NCBI GenBank assembly: GCA_023436495.1
Contig: JAEZIT010000043.1
Location: 38,440 to 102,439 of the forward strand
Direction: 5' to 3'
DNA: 64,000 nt
DNA from: Acidobacteriota bacterium
GTDB taxonomy: Bacteria > Acidobacteriota > Blastocatellia > Pyrinomonadales > Pyrinomonadaceae
In this document: piece after piece, positions 16,117 through 28,661 of the stretch
Layout: every line of letters begins with the position of its first letter
Position numbering within the stretch: the first letter of the stretch is position 1
Program-made: the position numbers and the translations under genes
Notes under the pieces: generated by a model
Databases searched by the model: none
The model's input: only the letters and a program-made list of their open reading frames with translations
What the model was told of the DNA's origin: nothing

Positions 16117-17586
16117 ATGAATTCCCAGTTAAACGATCAACATTCCCTGATCCGCGGGTTAGGGCTGGTTGCGGCAATCTCCATAATCATCGGCAATGTC
16201 ATCGGCACGGGCGTCTTTTTGAAGGCGCGTGTGATGACGTGCAATCTCGGCTCGCCGGAATGGGTCATGGTCGCGTGGATCGCGGCCGGGCTTCTGTCGT
16301 TGGCGGGTGCGCTCACATACGCCGAACTGTCCGCGATGAAACCGCAGGCGGGCGGGGAATACATCTTCCTGCGCGACGCTTACGGACGCGCGTCCAGCTT
16401 CTTATACGGCTGGATGATGATGTTCGTCGGAAAGACCGGCGCCCAGGCATCGGTCGCTATGGTCTTCGCGATCGGCCTCAACGATTTTCTTGACGGCGCC
16501 TTGAAACAGACGCTGCTGACGCAGGATATTTTTGGCTACACGTACGAATTGACGTCGCTGCAGATAATCGCGGTAATGATGATCGTTATTTTCACGACCA
16601 TCAATTGCGCATCGGTGGTCATCACCGGCCAGATAGCAACCGCGCTTACGTTCGTCAAGATCGCCCTGATCGGTTTCGTCGGCATCGGTGCTTTCATTTG
16701 GGCGTCCGGCGGTACATTCGGTCATTTCGGAATGCTCAATTCCGGCGGCACCTGCGAAGGCGTCTCAGCGGCCGCGACATACGGTTCGGCAAACTATTCG
16801 TTTCTGGCCGGCTTCGGCGCGGCGATGCTCGGTGCATTGTGGGGCTACGACGGCTGGAATAACCTGACGCTGGTTGCCGGCGAAATAAAAGATCCCGGCC
16901 GCAATGTGCCCATTGCCCTTATCGGCGGCATCATCACGATCATTCTTCTGTACGTCTTTGCCCATGCCGCTTATTTTTACGTGCTCGACCCGACGACCGT
17001 CGCGTCCGTCTCCCGAGATTCTTCGGTAGCCAAAGAGGTCGTTTCAAGATTCTTCGGCGCCGATGCCCGCTCGATCGCGACGGGCTTTGCGATCGCCTTG
17101 TTCACCGTCGGGCTTATGCTCTCGTCGATCGGCACGCTCCACACATCCATTCTTACCGGAGCACGCGTACCGTACGCGATGGCGCGCGACGGCCTAATGT
17201 TCCGCTCGCTCGGCCGTCTCTCGACCGGAACGCGCGTGCCCGTGATCGCGCTCGTACTGCAGGGGATCTGGGCGTGTGTTCTGGCTCTTTCGGGCTCGTT
17301 CGATACTTTGACGGATTATGTGATATTCGGGTCGTGGATCTTCTACGCGCTGGTTACGTCGTCCGTGTTCGTCTTCCGCAAACGCTATCCGGACGCCGAA
17401 CGCCCGTACCGTGCTTGGGGTTACCCGGTCGTCCCGATCCTGTTCCTACTCGTCGCCGGCTGGCTGCTCATCAACACGCTTTACACAACACCGACGCAAG
17501 CTCTCGCGGGAATTGTCCTTATATTGCTCGGGCTACCGGTCTATTACTATCTGACCCGGCGCGCAGCTCAGGAAACTATCGAATAG
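16117..17586 (+). CDS. APC-family amino acid permease
   Basis: An inner-membrane secondary transporter of the amino acid-polyamine-organocation superfamily, 489 residues with about twelve hydrophobic segments. The unwound first helix motif is IIIGNVIGTGVFLKA; other family marks are LTYAELSAMKPQAGGEYIFL in helix 2-3 and LGALWGYDGWNNLTLVAGEI in helix 6. The C-terminal half ends GLPVYYYLTRRA. It resembles LAT/amino-acid exchanger-type permeases, but the substrate cannot be assigned from sequence. It is the only rightward gene among leftward ones here, divergent from pabB by 98 bases and followed by a strong bidirectional terminator. Confidence 0.92.
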   Translation: MNSQLNDQHSLIRGLGLVAAISIIIGNVIGTGVFLKARVMTCNLGSPEWVMVAWIAAGLLSLAGALTYAELSAMKPQAGGEYIFLRDAYGRASSFLYGWMMMFVGKTGAQASVAMVFAIGLNDFLDGALKQTLLTQDIFGYTYELTSLQIIAVMMIVIFTTINCASVVITGQIATALTFVKIALIGFVGIGAFIWASGGTFGHFGMLNSGGTCEGVSAAATYGSANYSFLAGFGAAMLGALWGYDGWNNLTLVAGEIKDPGRNVPIALIGGIITIILLYVFAHAAYFYVLDPTTVASVSRDSSVAKEVVSRFFGADARSIATGFAIALFTVGLMLSSIGTLHTSILTGARVPYAMARDGLMFRSLGRLSTGTRVPVIALVLQGIWACVLALSGSFDTLTDYVIFGSWIFYALVTSSVFVFRKRYPDAERPYRAWGYPVVPILFLLVAGWLLINTLYTTPTQALAGIVLILLGLPVYYYLTRRAAQETIE

Positions 17587-17605
17587 GCCGCAATTCGATC
17601 AAATA

Positions 17606-17646
17606 AAAGATCCCCGGGAACACGTTCTCGGGGATCTTCTTTTTTC
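17606..17646. terminator. Bidirectional Rho-independent terminator
   Basis: A hairpin of AAGATCCCCG and CGGGGATCTT arms around 17608-17637 is followed by a run of T on the + strand and preceded by an A-rich stretch. It ends the APC permease transcript and lies just past the convergent murE stop. Confidence 0.85.
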
Positions 17647-17658
17647 CTTTCTATCGGT

Positions 17659-19149
17659 TCAATCGGCCAGCCGGCCCAATGCCTCCAACGCCACTTCGCG
17701 GTCGTCGAAGTGAAACTTCTCATTACCGATCACCTGATACGTCTCGTGGCCCTTGCCGGCGATTATTACCACATCGCCCTCACGGGCCTGGCGGATGGCC
17801 GCAAATATCGCTTCACGGCGGTCTGATATCGACTCGAATTCGACGCCCGTCGGCTTAACGCCCGCCTCGATATCTTCGATTATCTTCATGGGGTCTTCCG
17901 ACCGCGGGTTGTCTGAGGTGATTATCACAGCGTCGCTGTTCTCGCCTGCCGCCTTGCCCATCGGCACGCGTTTCGTCCGGTCGCGGTCGCCGCCGCAGCC
18001 GAAAACAGTGATGATCCGCCCGTCGGTCAGGTCCCTCGCCGTCCGCAGCGTGTTCAGCAGAGCGTCGTCCGTATGCGCGTAATCCACGACGACCGCGAGA
18101 TCTCCGTCGTTAGGCACGCGTTCGAACCTGCCCGGAGCGCCGACGCACACCGCCAAACCCGACTCGATCGCATCAAGTCCGTATCCCAATTCCAGCGCCG
18201 CCGCCGAAGCCGCCAGCATATTGTAAACATGCGGCCTGCCGACCAGCGGGGAAGTGATCCGCCGCTCGCCCGCCGGTGTTTTCAGCCTGAACGACGTCCC
18301 GCGGATCAGCGAAACGTCGATCTCGTCAGCGGTCAGGTCCGCCGTGTTCTTCTGCGAAAATGTTATGACGCGCTGGCCCTGTTCCTTCAGCTCGCACGCC
18401 AGCCGCAGCCCCCAATCGTCGTCGATGTTCACCACGCATGAATACGGCTTTTCGCCCAATCGCCCGTCGAACAGGCGTTTTTTCGCGTCGTAATAATTCT
18501 CCATCGTCCCGTGGTAATCGAGGTGGTCCTGCGTCAGGTTCGTGAATATCGCTATCCGAAACCGCAGCCCGTCGCACCTGTGCAGGTCGATCGCCTGCGA
18601 CGAAGCCTCCATCACGGCCATTCCGCAGCCGTCATCGACCGCCTGCCGCAGGAACCTGTTCGTGTCCGAAGCCTCAGGCGTCGTCCTGACCGCGGGCTCG
18701 CTTTTGTCGCCGATCCGGTATTCCACCGTCGTCAGCATCGCCGGCCGAACACCCGCCGCCTCCGCCAACGCAAAACACAGGTACGTCGTCGTCGTTTTGC
18801 CGTTCGTGCCGGTCACGCCGACCAGCCCGAGCCGGTGCGAAGGGTTGCCGTAAACCGCTGCCGCCGCATGTGCCAACGCCTCGCGCGCGTTCTCTGTCTT
18901 CAGCCACGCGCCCTCAAATCCCGCCGGCGGGTCATATTCCGAAATAACGCCCGCAGCGCCGCGTCGCATAACGTCGCCAACGAACCTGTGGCCGTCCATC
19001 GTCAGGCCCTTGATCGCCACAAACAGGGCGCCGGCGCCCGCCTGCCGCGAATCGTGCGTGACGCCCGAAACCGCCGCTGCTCCGTCTCCGTGCAGTTCGG
19101 CCCCGATCGCCGCCGCTACATTCTTTATGTTTATCGAATTATTTTCCAA
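17659..19149 (-). CDS. murE: UDP-MurNAc-tripeptide synthetase (meso-DAP adding)
   Basis: MurE adds the third residue to UDP-MurNAc-L-Ala-D-Glu in cytosolic peptidoglycan synthesis. The 496-residue protein has the Mur ligase N-domain (GVTHDSRQAGAGALFVAIKG), the ATP loop GVTGTNGKTTTTYLC, ASSQAIDLHRCDGLRF, NLTQDHLDYHGTMENYYDAK, VVDYAHTDDAL, and TSDNPRSEDP. The DNPR box is the signature for meso-diaminopimelate rather than lysine, as expected for a Gram-negative cell wall. It stands alone here rather than inside an mra/dcw cluster. The identification is secure. Confidence 0.96.
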   Translation of the reverse strand: MENNSINIKNVAAAIGAELHGDGAAAVSGVTHDSRQAGAGALFVAIKGLTMDGHRFVGDVMRRGAAGVISEYDPPAGFEGAWLKTENAREALAHAAAAVYGNPSHRLGLVGVTGTNGKTTTTYLCFALAEAAGVRPAMLTTVEYRIGDKSEPAVRTTPEASDTNRFLRQAVDDGCGMAVMEASSQAIDLHRCDGLRFRIAIFTNLTQDHLDYHGTMENYYDAKKRLFDGRLGEKPYSCVVNIDDDWGLRLACELKEQGQRVITFSQKNTADLTADEIDVSLIRGTSFRLKTPAGERRITSPLVGRPHVYNMLAASAAALELGYGLDAIESGLAVCVGAPGRFERVPNDGDLAVVVDYAHTDDALLNTLRTARDLTDGRIITVFGCGGDRDRTKRVPMGKAAGENSDAVIITSDNPRSEDPMKIIEDIEAGVKPTGVEFESISDRREAIFAAIRQAREGDVVIIAGKGHETYQVIGNEKFHFDDREVALEALGRLAD

Positions 19150-19302
19150 AATGACCCTGTGAAACAGCTAAGACCTATCAGCTTTTCTTCTAATTAAATT
19201 CGGCCCGGTCCGTACAAATTTGGATTATACGCCAACACAAAAAAATTGCACGAACAACCCGCCGCGGATTTCGTATATCTCAATTGAACGGAGGTTTGGA
19301 TA

Positions 19303-19566
19303 ATGAATATCATCAAGATCATTCTCGCACTTCTCGGCATCGTCTTCGGCGTAATGCTGTTCTTTTGGGTGATCGGGCTCGTTTCGTCGCTCATCTGGTA
19401 CGCATTCTGGATCGGCGCCCTCGCGGCGGTCGGCTACGGCGGCTACAAGCTTTTCAAAAAGGCCGAAGACAAATACGTCGGCCCCGGCTCGTCCACCGGC
19501 TACATCGACGACCGCGATTTTAATATGAGTTGGGAAGAATACGACCGAAAGTACCTGAAAAAGTAA
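19303..19566 (+). CDS. Small predicted membrane protein
   Basis: An 87-residue protein with two closely spaced hydrophobic helices (IILALLGIVFGVMLFFWVIG and IWYAFWIGALAAVGYGGYKL), then a charged tail with acidic and aromatic residues (DFNMSWEEYDRKYLKK). A good ribosome site (GGAGG near 19291) precedes the ATG. I do not recognise a family. It is monocistronic, divergent from murE and upstream of tRNA-Leu. Coding is supported by the start context and codon pattern; function is unknown. Confidence 0.7.
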   Translation: MNIIKIILALLGIVFGVMLFFWVIGLVSSLIWYAFWIGALAAVGYGGYKLFKKAEDKYVGPGSSTGYIDDRDFNMSWEEYDRKYLKK

Positions 19567-19689
19567 GCGCTGCTAGACAATAGATTTCGAATTAGTTAGA
19601 TTCTTTCATTGCGGCCGCTGCAGAAGCCCGCACGGAGATTGGGCGCATCCTCCAACTCAGAAGATGTTGCCTCGATCCAAATTCATAAC

Positions 19690-19774
19690 GCCGAGGTGGC
19701 GAAATTGGCAGACGCACTAGACTTAGGATCTAGCGTCGAAAGACGTGCGAGTTCGAGTCTCGCCCTCGGCACCA
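19690..19774 (+). tRNA. tRNA-Leu (anticodon UAG)
   Basis: A complete class II tRNA. The acceptor arm GCCGAGG (19690-19696) pairs with CCTCGGC (19764-19770), followed by A and an encoded CCA. The anticodon stem CTAGA/TCTAG encloses CTTAGGA with TAG at 19724-19726. There is a long variable arm (CGTCGAAAGACG) and a T loop GTTCGAGTC. UAG reads CUN leucine codons. Confidence 0.97.
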
Positions 19775-19841
19775 ATTTCTCAGGTAAGACGGACCGCTGG
19801 TCCGTCTTGCTGCTTTAAATTATCAACAAGTAGCGGAGTGC

Positions 19842-20190
19842 ACGTTTACCACAGAAGCTCAGTGACACAGAGAACATCCAGCGGCTTCCGGATGCATATC
19901 ACCACTCAACACCTTTGCGATCTTTGCGTCTTCGCGTGAAATTCTGTCCTCTAACTCTCCATTTACAGTTTGCCACGGGCTTCAGCCCGGCTCTCCAAAC
20001 TTATAAATTGCCACGGGCTTTAGCCCGTGGTCACCGCCCAGAAAATGCTCCGGCTTTAGCCGAACCATCCCGAAAAAACATTCATCCTTCCGGCTTCAGC
20101 CAAATCATTGGGCTAAAGCCCGGCCAAGGCTGCCCTATCCCCAAGCCAAAGCCCAAGCAACTGATAAATCCAAGCTAACCATGATCCATT
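19842..20190. repeat. Intergenic palindromic repeat cluster, copy 1
   Basis: The gap between tRNA-Leu and tig holds no gene. It contains a stretch of the form ACCACAGAAGCTCAGTGACAC and CTTTGCGTCTTCGCGTGAA (19849-19940), then a composite of short palindromes: CCACGGGCTTTAGCCCGTGG at 20011-20030, CCGGCTTTAGCCG near 20050, GGCTTCAGCC near 20092, and GGGCTAAAGCCC near 20110-20121, ending TAAATCCAAGCTAACCATGATCCAT. The same elements in the same order recur at 24174-24366. Stems could fold in RNA or DNA. Confidence 0.8.
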
Positions 20191-20286
20191 TCCTCCCCCA
20201 CTTCCCCCCACGCCCTCAATTCGACAATCCCGGCCATCTTCGATATCCTTTTCAATGATTAAAACGAGCGTATTTTGAATTAATTA

Positions 20287-21795
20287 ATGAAAACCGAATT
20301 AAAAGAAATTTCCCCGACACAGCGGGAATTGCATATTGAGATCCCGGCCGAAAACCTTAAGGAAGCATACGGCCGCGTCAGCCAGAAGTACGCAAAAGGA
20401 GCGTCCGTTCCCGGCTTTCGCAAAGGCTTTGCGCCGCTCGATGTTATCCGCCTTCGTTATAAAGAAGAGATCAAGAACGAAGTTCTCCAGCAGGTACTGC
20501 CCGCCAAGGTCGCCGAAGCGATCGAAGAGCACGGCTTACGCCCGCTGTCCGAACCGCATCTTCACCTCGAAGACGCCGAAAACGTAAAGGTCAACGGTTC
20601 GCAGCCCGTTTCGCTGCATGTCCACGTCGAAGTAATGCCGGAGATCCCGACGCCCGACTATAAAGGCATCGAGGTGACCCGCCGCGTCCGCCCCGTGCTC
20701 GACGGCGAGGTCGAAGACCTCATCGCGAACCGCCTGAGCGAGCAATCGTCGCTCATCCCGGTCGAAGGCCGCAAGTCCGAGCTCGGAGACACCGTTATCG
20801 CCGATCTCGAAGGCACGTTCGCCGACCAGCCGGACGCCGAACCGATCACGGCTGAAAACCTCGAGGTCGTGCTCGGCGACGAAGTGATCGAGAAGGCATT
20901 CACCGACAACCTCGTCGGCGTCGAAGAGGACGAAGAGAAGGAATTTACCGTCTCTTATCCCGAAAATTTCTCGTCGCCCGCGCTTGCCGGCAAGACCGTG
21001 CATTACAAGGCCAAGATCAAGTCGGTCGGCCGTGCGGAACTGCCTGAAATGAACGACGAATGGGCAAAAAGCCTCGACGAAGGCTACGAATCGCTCGCCG
21101 ATCTTCGCACGAAGCTTCGCGCCGACCTCGAAACCTATGCCGAATCGGACGCGAACGCTCGCCTTCGCAACAATGCGATCGCGAAACTGATCGAAAATCA
21201 CTCGTTTGAAGTACCGAACGCGTTGATCGAAAATCAGGCACGCAACCTGCTCAACAATTTTGCTCAGGACCTGCAGCAGCGCGGGGTTGACCTGAAGGGC
21301 GTCCAGGATGATTTCGTCAAAATGGCGTACACGCAAATGCGTTCGCAGGCGGAAAATGACGTCCGCGGCGCAATGCTGCTCGAAAAGATCGCCGAACTCG
21401 AAGGCATCACCGTGACCGATGCCGAGGTCGACGAAGAGATCGGCAAAATGGCCGAGATGTATCGCATGTCTCCGGAAGAGATCCGGCCGATCCTCGAACA
21501 GCAGGGCGGGCTCGAAAACATGCGCGGAAATCTCCGCACTCGGAAATCGATCGAAGCCCTGATCGATAACGCCAAGGTTACCGACGGCGAATGGGTCGAC
21601 GAAAGGGCCGCCGCAGCCGAAGCCAAAACCGGCGACGCCGAAAAGGGCGCCGAAACCGAAGAAACAGCCGAAGCAAAACCGGCCAAAAAAGCAAAGGCCG
21701 CAAAGCCCAAAGCCGAAAAGGCCGAAAAAGCTCCGAAGGCCGAAAAAGCCGACAAGCCGAAAAAGAAAGCGGCCAAATCGGATAGTGGAGAATAG
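20287..21795 (+). CDS. tig: Trigger factor with Lys/Ala-rich tail
   Basis: Trigger factor is the ribosome-bound chaperone with peptidyl-prolyl isomerase activity. The N-terminal ribosome-binding region contains the signature GFRKGFAPLDVI (FRxGxxP type) at about residues 43-54. The FKBP-like PPIase domain spans about 150-240 (GDTVIADLEGTFADQP) and the C-terminal chaperone arms follow to about 440. The last ~60 residues are an unusual extension of Lys, Ala, Glu and Pro (AKPAKKAKAAKPKAEKAEK), probably disordered; the protein is 502 residues against a usual 430-450. It heads the tig-clpP-clpX-lon block. Identification is secure; the role of the tail is unknown. Confidence 0.95.
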   Translation: MKTELKEISPTQRELHIEIPAENLKEAYGRVSQKYAKGASVPGFRKGFAPLDVIRLRYKEEIKNEVLQQVLPAKVAEAIEEHGLRPLSEPHLHLEDAENVKVNGSQPVSLHVHVEVMPEIPTPDYKGIEVTRRVRPVLDGEVEDLIANRLSEQSSLIPVEGRKSELGDTVIADLEGTFADQPDAEPITAENLEVVLGDEVIEKAFTDNLVGVEEDEEKEFTVSYPENFSSPALAGKTVHYKAKIKSVGRAELPEMNDEWAKSLDEGYESLADLRTKLRADLETYAESDANARLRNNAIAKLIENHSFEVPNALIENQARNLLNNFAQDLQQRGVDLKGVQDDFVKMAYTQMRSQAENDVRGAMLLEKIAELEGITVTDAEVDEEIGKMAEMYRMSPEEIRPILEQQGGLENMRGNLRTRKSIEALIDNAKVTDGEWVDERAAAAEAKTGDAEKGAETEETAEAKPAKKAKAAKPKAEKAEKAPKAEKADKPKKKAAKSDSGE

Positions 21796-21822
21796 AGAAG
21801 TAAAAGAGCAGAGATAGAAGCG

Positions 21823-21862
21823 TTGCGGAAGCCCGCACGAAGTAAGGGCGAATCACTCAACG
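21823..21862. repeat. Copy of GAAGCCCGCACGAAGTAAGG repeat
   Basis: The tig-clpP gap carries one unit of an interspersed repeat, GGAAGCCCGCACGAAGTAAG followed by GGCGAATCACTCAA. Full copies occur at 23995-24034 and 24075-24114, and degenerate ones at 19617-19640 and 23961-23993. Confidence 0.7.
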
Positions 21863-21904
21863 CGGGCGTAAAGTAAACTTGAAACTTATTAGAGAGAGAA
21901 ATTT

Positions 21905-22492
21905 ATGGCATTAGTCCCAATGGTTGTCGAACAAACTTCTAGAGGCGAACGCGCATTCGATATCTATTCGCGCCTTCTGAAGGACAGCATCATCTTCATC
22001 GGCACGCCGATCGACGACACGATCGCGAACCTTATTGTCGCACAGCTTCTGTTTCTCGAAGCCGAAGACCCGGAACGCGACATTAACCTTTATATAAACA
22101 GCCCGGGCGGATCGATCACCGCCGGCATGGCGATCTATGACACGATGCAATTCATCAAGAACGACGTGACGACCATCTGCGTCGGCCAATGTGCATCGAT
22201 GGGCGCTCTGCTGCTGACCGCCGGCACCAAGGGCAAGCGATTCGCGCTTCCGCATTCGCGCATCCTTATCCACCAGCCGTCGGGCGGCGCCACCGGACAG
22301 GCGACCGATGTCCGCATCATGGCCGAAGAGATCCTGCGTATGCGCGAAATGACGTCGCGCATCCTGGCAAATCACAGCGGCCAGAGCTTTGACCAGGTTG
22401 AAAAAGACGTCGAACGCGACCGCATCCTTTCGCCCATCCAGGCAAAAGAATACGGCCTGATCGACGAAGTCATCGAACACAGGGACAAGTAG
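21905..22492 (+). CDS. clpP: ATP-dependent Clp protease proteolytic subunit
   Basis: ClpP forms the tetradecameric serine-protease chamber fed by ClpX or ClpA. The 195-residue length is typical. Catalytic Ser lies in CVGQCASMGALLLTAG and His in FALPHSRILIHQPSGG; the Asp is in the following helix region. The N-terminal LVPMVVEQTSRGERAFDIYS and the DRDxxxxxxEAKEYGLID-like ending (VERDRILSPIQAKEYGLIDE) are as expected. A strong ribosome site (AGAGAGAAA) precedes the start. It lies between tig and clpX, the conserved bacterial order. Identification is secure. Confidence 0.97.
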   Translation: MALVPMVVEQTSRGERAFDIYSRLLKDSIIFIGTPIDDTIANLIVAQLLFLEAEDPERDINLYINSPGGSITAGMAIYDTMQFIKNDVTTICVGQCASMGALLLTAGTKGKRFALPHSRILIHQPSGGATGQATDVRIMAEEILRMREMTSRILANHSGQSFDQVEKDVERDRILSPIQAKEYGLIDEVIEHRDK

Positions 22493-22496
22493 CAAA

Positions 22497-22645
22497 GACA
22501 GTCAGGGAAGTCCGGACAGTCAAGGCAGTCGAGACTGTCCGGGAAGTGTCCGGACGCCCATGATCGGTTGGAACTACTAATTTTGAAATCAAACGCGGTC
22601 TTGACTTCTCTGACTGTCCGGACCGTCTCGACTGTCTTGACCGAC
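22497..22645. repeat. Long imperfect inverted repeat between clpP and clpX
   Basis: Left arm 22519-22542 and right arm 22618-22641 are inverted copies matching at 22 of 24 positions, with a loop of about 75 bases. Flanking sequence repeats the motif GACAGTC/GACTGTC several times (22497-22557 and 22609-22640). The transcript could form a large stem just before clpX. There is no T tract after it, so it is not a standard terminator. Confidence 0.7.
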
Positions 22646-22656
22646 AACTAATTTCT

Positions 22657-23904
<1,248 letters not shown>

Positions 23905-23949
23905 ACGAACGGACCGCGGAGCCCCAAGTCTCCGCCACCATTGCCCAAG

Positions 23950-24114
23950 GCGCGCTCTAATGCCGAAGCCCGCACGCAGCGGGTGGGTTCTTCAATTGCC
24001 GAAGCCCGCACGAAGTAAGGGCGAATCACTCACCCCAAGTCAGAACCACCTCGCGTCAGCGGGTGGGTTCTTCCATTGCCGAAGCCCGCACGAAGTAAGG
24101 GCATATCACTCACC
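23950..24114. repeat. Tandem-spaced interspersed repeat cluster
   Basis: Two near-identical 40-base units, starting ATTGCCGAAGCCCGCACGAA at 23995 and 24075, are separated by 40 bases. They differ only at GCGAATCACT versus GCATATCACT. A degenerate unit with CGCAGCGGGTGGGTTCTTC is at 23961-23993, and GCGGGTGGGTTCTTC recurs at 24060-24073. Related copies are at 21823 and 19617. The regular 80-base period is reminiscent of an array but has too few units and no unique spacers. Confidence 0.75.
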
Positions 24115-24173
24115 GGGATCAAAATTAGATCGCCACCGGCTTTCCTCTTGAAAAATTGCCGGGCGCTCTCCTC

Positions 24174-24420
24174 CCATAAATTGCCACGGGCTTCAGCCCG
24201 TGGTCACCGTCCAACAAACGCCCCGGCTTTAGCCGAACTACTCCAAAAAAATAATCATCCTCCTGGCTTCAGCCAAATTGGGCTAAAGCCCGGCCCATGT
24301 TGATGCACCTGTCCCCGAGCTAAAGCTCGGGGCAACTTATAAATCCTAGCTAACCATAATCCATTGTCTCGCCAACTCCCTCACTCCCCTACTCCCCCAT
24401 TCCCCTACTCCGCGTCTCCG
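24174..24420. repeat. Intergenic palindromic repeat cluster, copy 2
   Basis: This repeats the composite at 19971-20190: CCACGGGCTTCAGCCCGTGG at 24184-24203, CCGGCTTTAGCCG near 24223, TGGCTTCAGCCA near 24263, GGGCTAAAGCCC near 24280-24291, an additional CCCCGAGCTAAAGCTCGGGG at 24313-24332, and the ending CTAGCTAACCATAATCCATT. A pyrimidine tract (24373-24412) and CTCCGCGCCTCTGCGGTGAA follow. Confidence 0.8.
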
Positions 24421-24944
24421 CGCCTCTGCGGTGAACATCCCGCGAGAACCATCAAACCACACCTTCCCAAATCCCGGAATAGCGATTTTTACGAAACAGG
24501 GCAACTTTAATGATATTTATGATATTTATGATTTTTATTGAAAAATCCGGCCGAAACCGATCAAAATGTCACTAACCAACCATTCACGCGCCGCTAAGCG
24601 GGCGACCGAGCGCGAACAATCCGGGCGCGCTGTTGCAACAACACTGCGCCCGATATACCGTTCATTTTCACCGAGCCCGCCACCTCCATCATCCCATCGA
24701 TGCGCGGACTGACGGACATCCTCACACCCGACCCCAACCATTCCCGCCAAACCGCTCGGGGACGCCCATCCGGATCATATTTGCCGCCGGATTCTGGGAA
24801 ACTCGCGCCCAATCGCACTTTATAGAAGCATCAAATTTTCTTTTGCAAAACTCCCGCGGCCGCGAATTAATATTGATTTTAGGCGGCGTTTTTGAGTAAA
24901 TAGAATTAACCTGATTTTGCCCTGAACTGCTTTCCCCCAAATTT
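24421..24944. other. Gene-free gap upstream of lon
   Basis: I see no convincing gene between the repeat cluster and lon. One AT-rich repeat (TGATATTTATGATATTTATG, 24510-24540) is present; its reverse complement recurs at 59956 and 60200. The rest is unremarkable and could hold the lon promoter, which I cannot place with confidence. Confidence 0.5.
24507..24541. repeat. AT-rich ATAAATATCATAA repeat, copy 1
   Basis: On the minus strand it reads TCAATAAAAATCATAAATAT followed by CATAAATATCATTAAAG. The same ATAAATATC(A/G)TAAATATCA core appears twice in the gap at 59.95-60.26 kb, 35 kb away. Confidence 0.65.
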
Positions 24945-27365
<2,421 letters not shown>

Positions 27366-27374
27366 TCCTTTACC

Positions 27375-27731
27375 ATGAACCGGATCGCGATCGTGCAGGG
27401 GATTTTCTTCTTCCTCACGGGCGTTTGGCCGCTCGTCAGCATCGGTACATTTCAGGCGGTCACAGGCCCGAAAACGGACCTTTGGCTGGTCAAGACCGTC
27501 GGCATTCTGATCGCCGTGATCGGGCTGGTACTGGCCGCCGCCGGCTTTCGCGATAACGTCACGGCCGAGATCGTCTTTCTTGCGGTGGGCAGCTCCGCCT
27601 CGCTTATGACTGTCGATGTCGTCTATTCGCTGAAAGGGATCATTTCGAAGATCTATCTCGCGGATGCTATCCTGGAGTTAATTATTATCGCCGCTTGGGT
27701 TATCGCGATTTTCGGCTCGCTGCTGTTTTGA
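27375..27731 (+). CDS. Hypothetical four-helix membrane protein
   Basis: A 118-residue, highly hydrophobic protein with about four membrane segments: IVQGIFFFLTGVWPLVSI, KTVGILIAVIGLVLAAAG, AEIVFLAVGSSASLMTVDVV and LELIIIAAWVIAIFGSLLF. It starts nine bases after lon and so may be cotranscribed with it. I do not recognise a characterised family, and no catalytic motif is visible. Coding is supported by spacing and composition. Confidence 0.75.
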   Translation: MNRIAIVQGIFFFLTGVWPLVSIGTFQAVTGPKTDLWLVKTVGILIAVIGLVLAAAGFRDNVTAEIVFLAVGSSASLMTVDVVYSLKGIISKIYLADAILELIIIAAWVIAIFGSLLF

Positions 27732-27851
27732 TGGCCGCGAAAGATCGTTAAAGGCAGGAAATTAGGGCTGTGCTTTCGTTAGACCCAAACTCTGTGCGGA
27801 TAGCCCGTTTTTATCGAGGCCTTTCGGGCCGAAGGCAACCTAAACAAATTC

Positions 27852-28439
27852 ATGAAAGTAACATCGGCCGAATTCGTAAAGAGCGCGTTCGAAAAAAGTC
27901 ATTGGACCGCCGACGGCCTGCCGGAGGTCGCGTTTCTCGGCCGCTCGAACGTCGGGAAGTCTTCGCTGATCAATTCGCTGCTGCAGCGAAAGGGATTGGC
28001 CCGCACCTCGAACACGCCCGGCCGCACACAGAGCATCAACTTCTTTTTGGTGAACGACCGTCTGTACTTTGCCGACCTTCCGGGATACGGATACGCCAAA
28101 GTTTCCAAATCTATGCGCGCCGATTGGGGCAAGATGGCCGAGGAATATTTGTCGCAGCGGGAAGAGCTCGTTATCTCCGTTCATCTCGTCGATTCCCGCC
28201 ATAAACCGACCGCGCTCGACAAACAGCTTCATGACTGGCTGGTCTTCAACGGGAACAACCATATCGTCGTCGCGACCAAGTCCGACAAACTGTCGAACAA
28301 CCAGCTAAAGAAATCGCTCGCGGAGATCGAAGCCGCGCTGCCCGGAAGCCGCGTTATCCCGTATTCATCCGAAACAGGGAAGGGGCGGGACGCTTTATGG
28401 GCCATAATAATCGAGGCTATTGATAAAAGTCACAATTAA
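27852..28439 (+). CDS. engB: Ribosome-biogenesis GTPase YsxC/EngB
   Basis: EngB is an essential small GTPase for 50S subunit assembly. The 195 residues show G1 LGRSNVGKSSLINSLLQ, G2 TSNTPGRTQSINFF, G3 FADLPGYGYAKVSK, G4 VVATKSDKLS and G5 PYSSETGKG, all at normal spacing. A short N-terminal segment (KVTSAEFVKSAFEKSHW) precedes G1, as in the family. It lies 120 bases after the membrane protein and before a 222-base gap leading to rho. Identification is secure. Confidence 0.95.
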   Translation: MKVTSAEFVKSAFEKSHWTADGLPEVAFLGRSNVGKSSLINSLLQRKGLARTSNTPGRTQSINFFLVNDRLYFADLPGYGYAKVSKSMRADWGKMAEEYLSQREELVISVHLVDSRHKPTALDKQLHDWLVFNGNNHIVVATKSDKLSNNQLKKSLAEIEAALPGSRVIPYSSETGKGRDALWAIIIEAIDKSHN

Positions 28440-28661
28440 AAGTTGATTTTTGTCATCGAATAATGGTAAAAAGAAATATTCTCTAATCTCAGAGGTTTCT
28501 TGAGACAGGCTTTTGGGCTTATTTCATTGACTTTACTTCGGCAGTCCCGACGAAAATCTCCACTCAAGATATTCTAAATCATTGATAATACGCCCTCATT
28601 TTAGGAACGAACTGTAAACATAGGCAAAAATTACACTTTTTCCCACTCAAACGGATAAATC

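Noticed and set aside
23950..24114. Possible CRISPR-like array (repeat units 80 bases apart)
   Set aside because: Only two good units, the intervening sequence contains related repeat pieces rather than unique spacers, and no cas gene is in the window.
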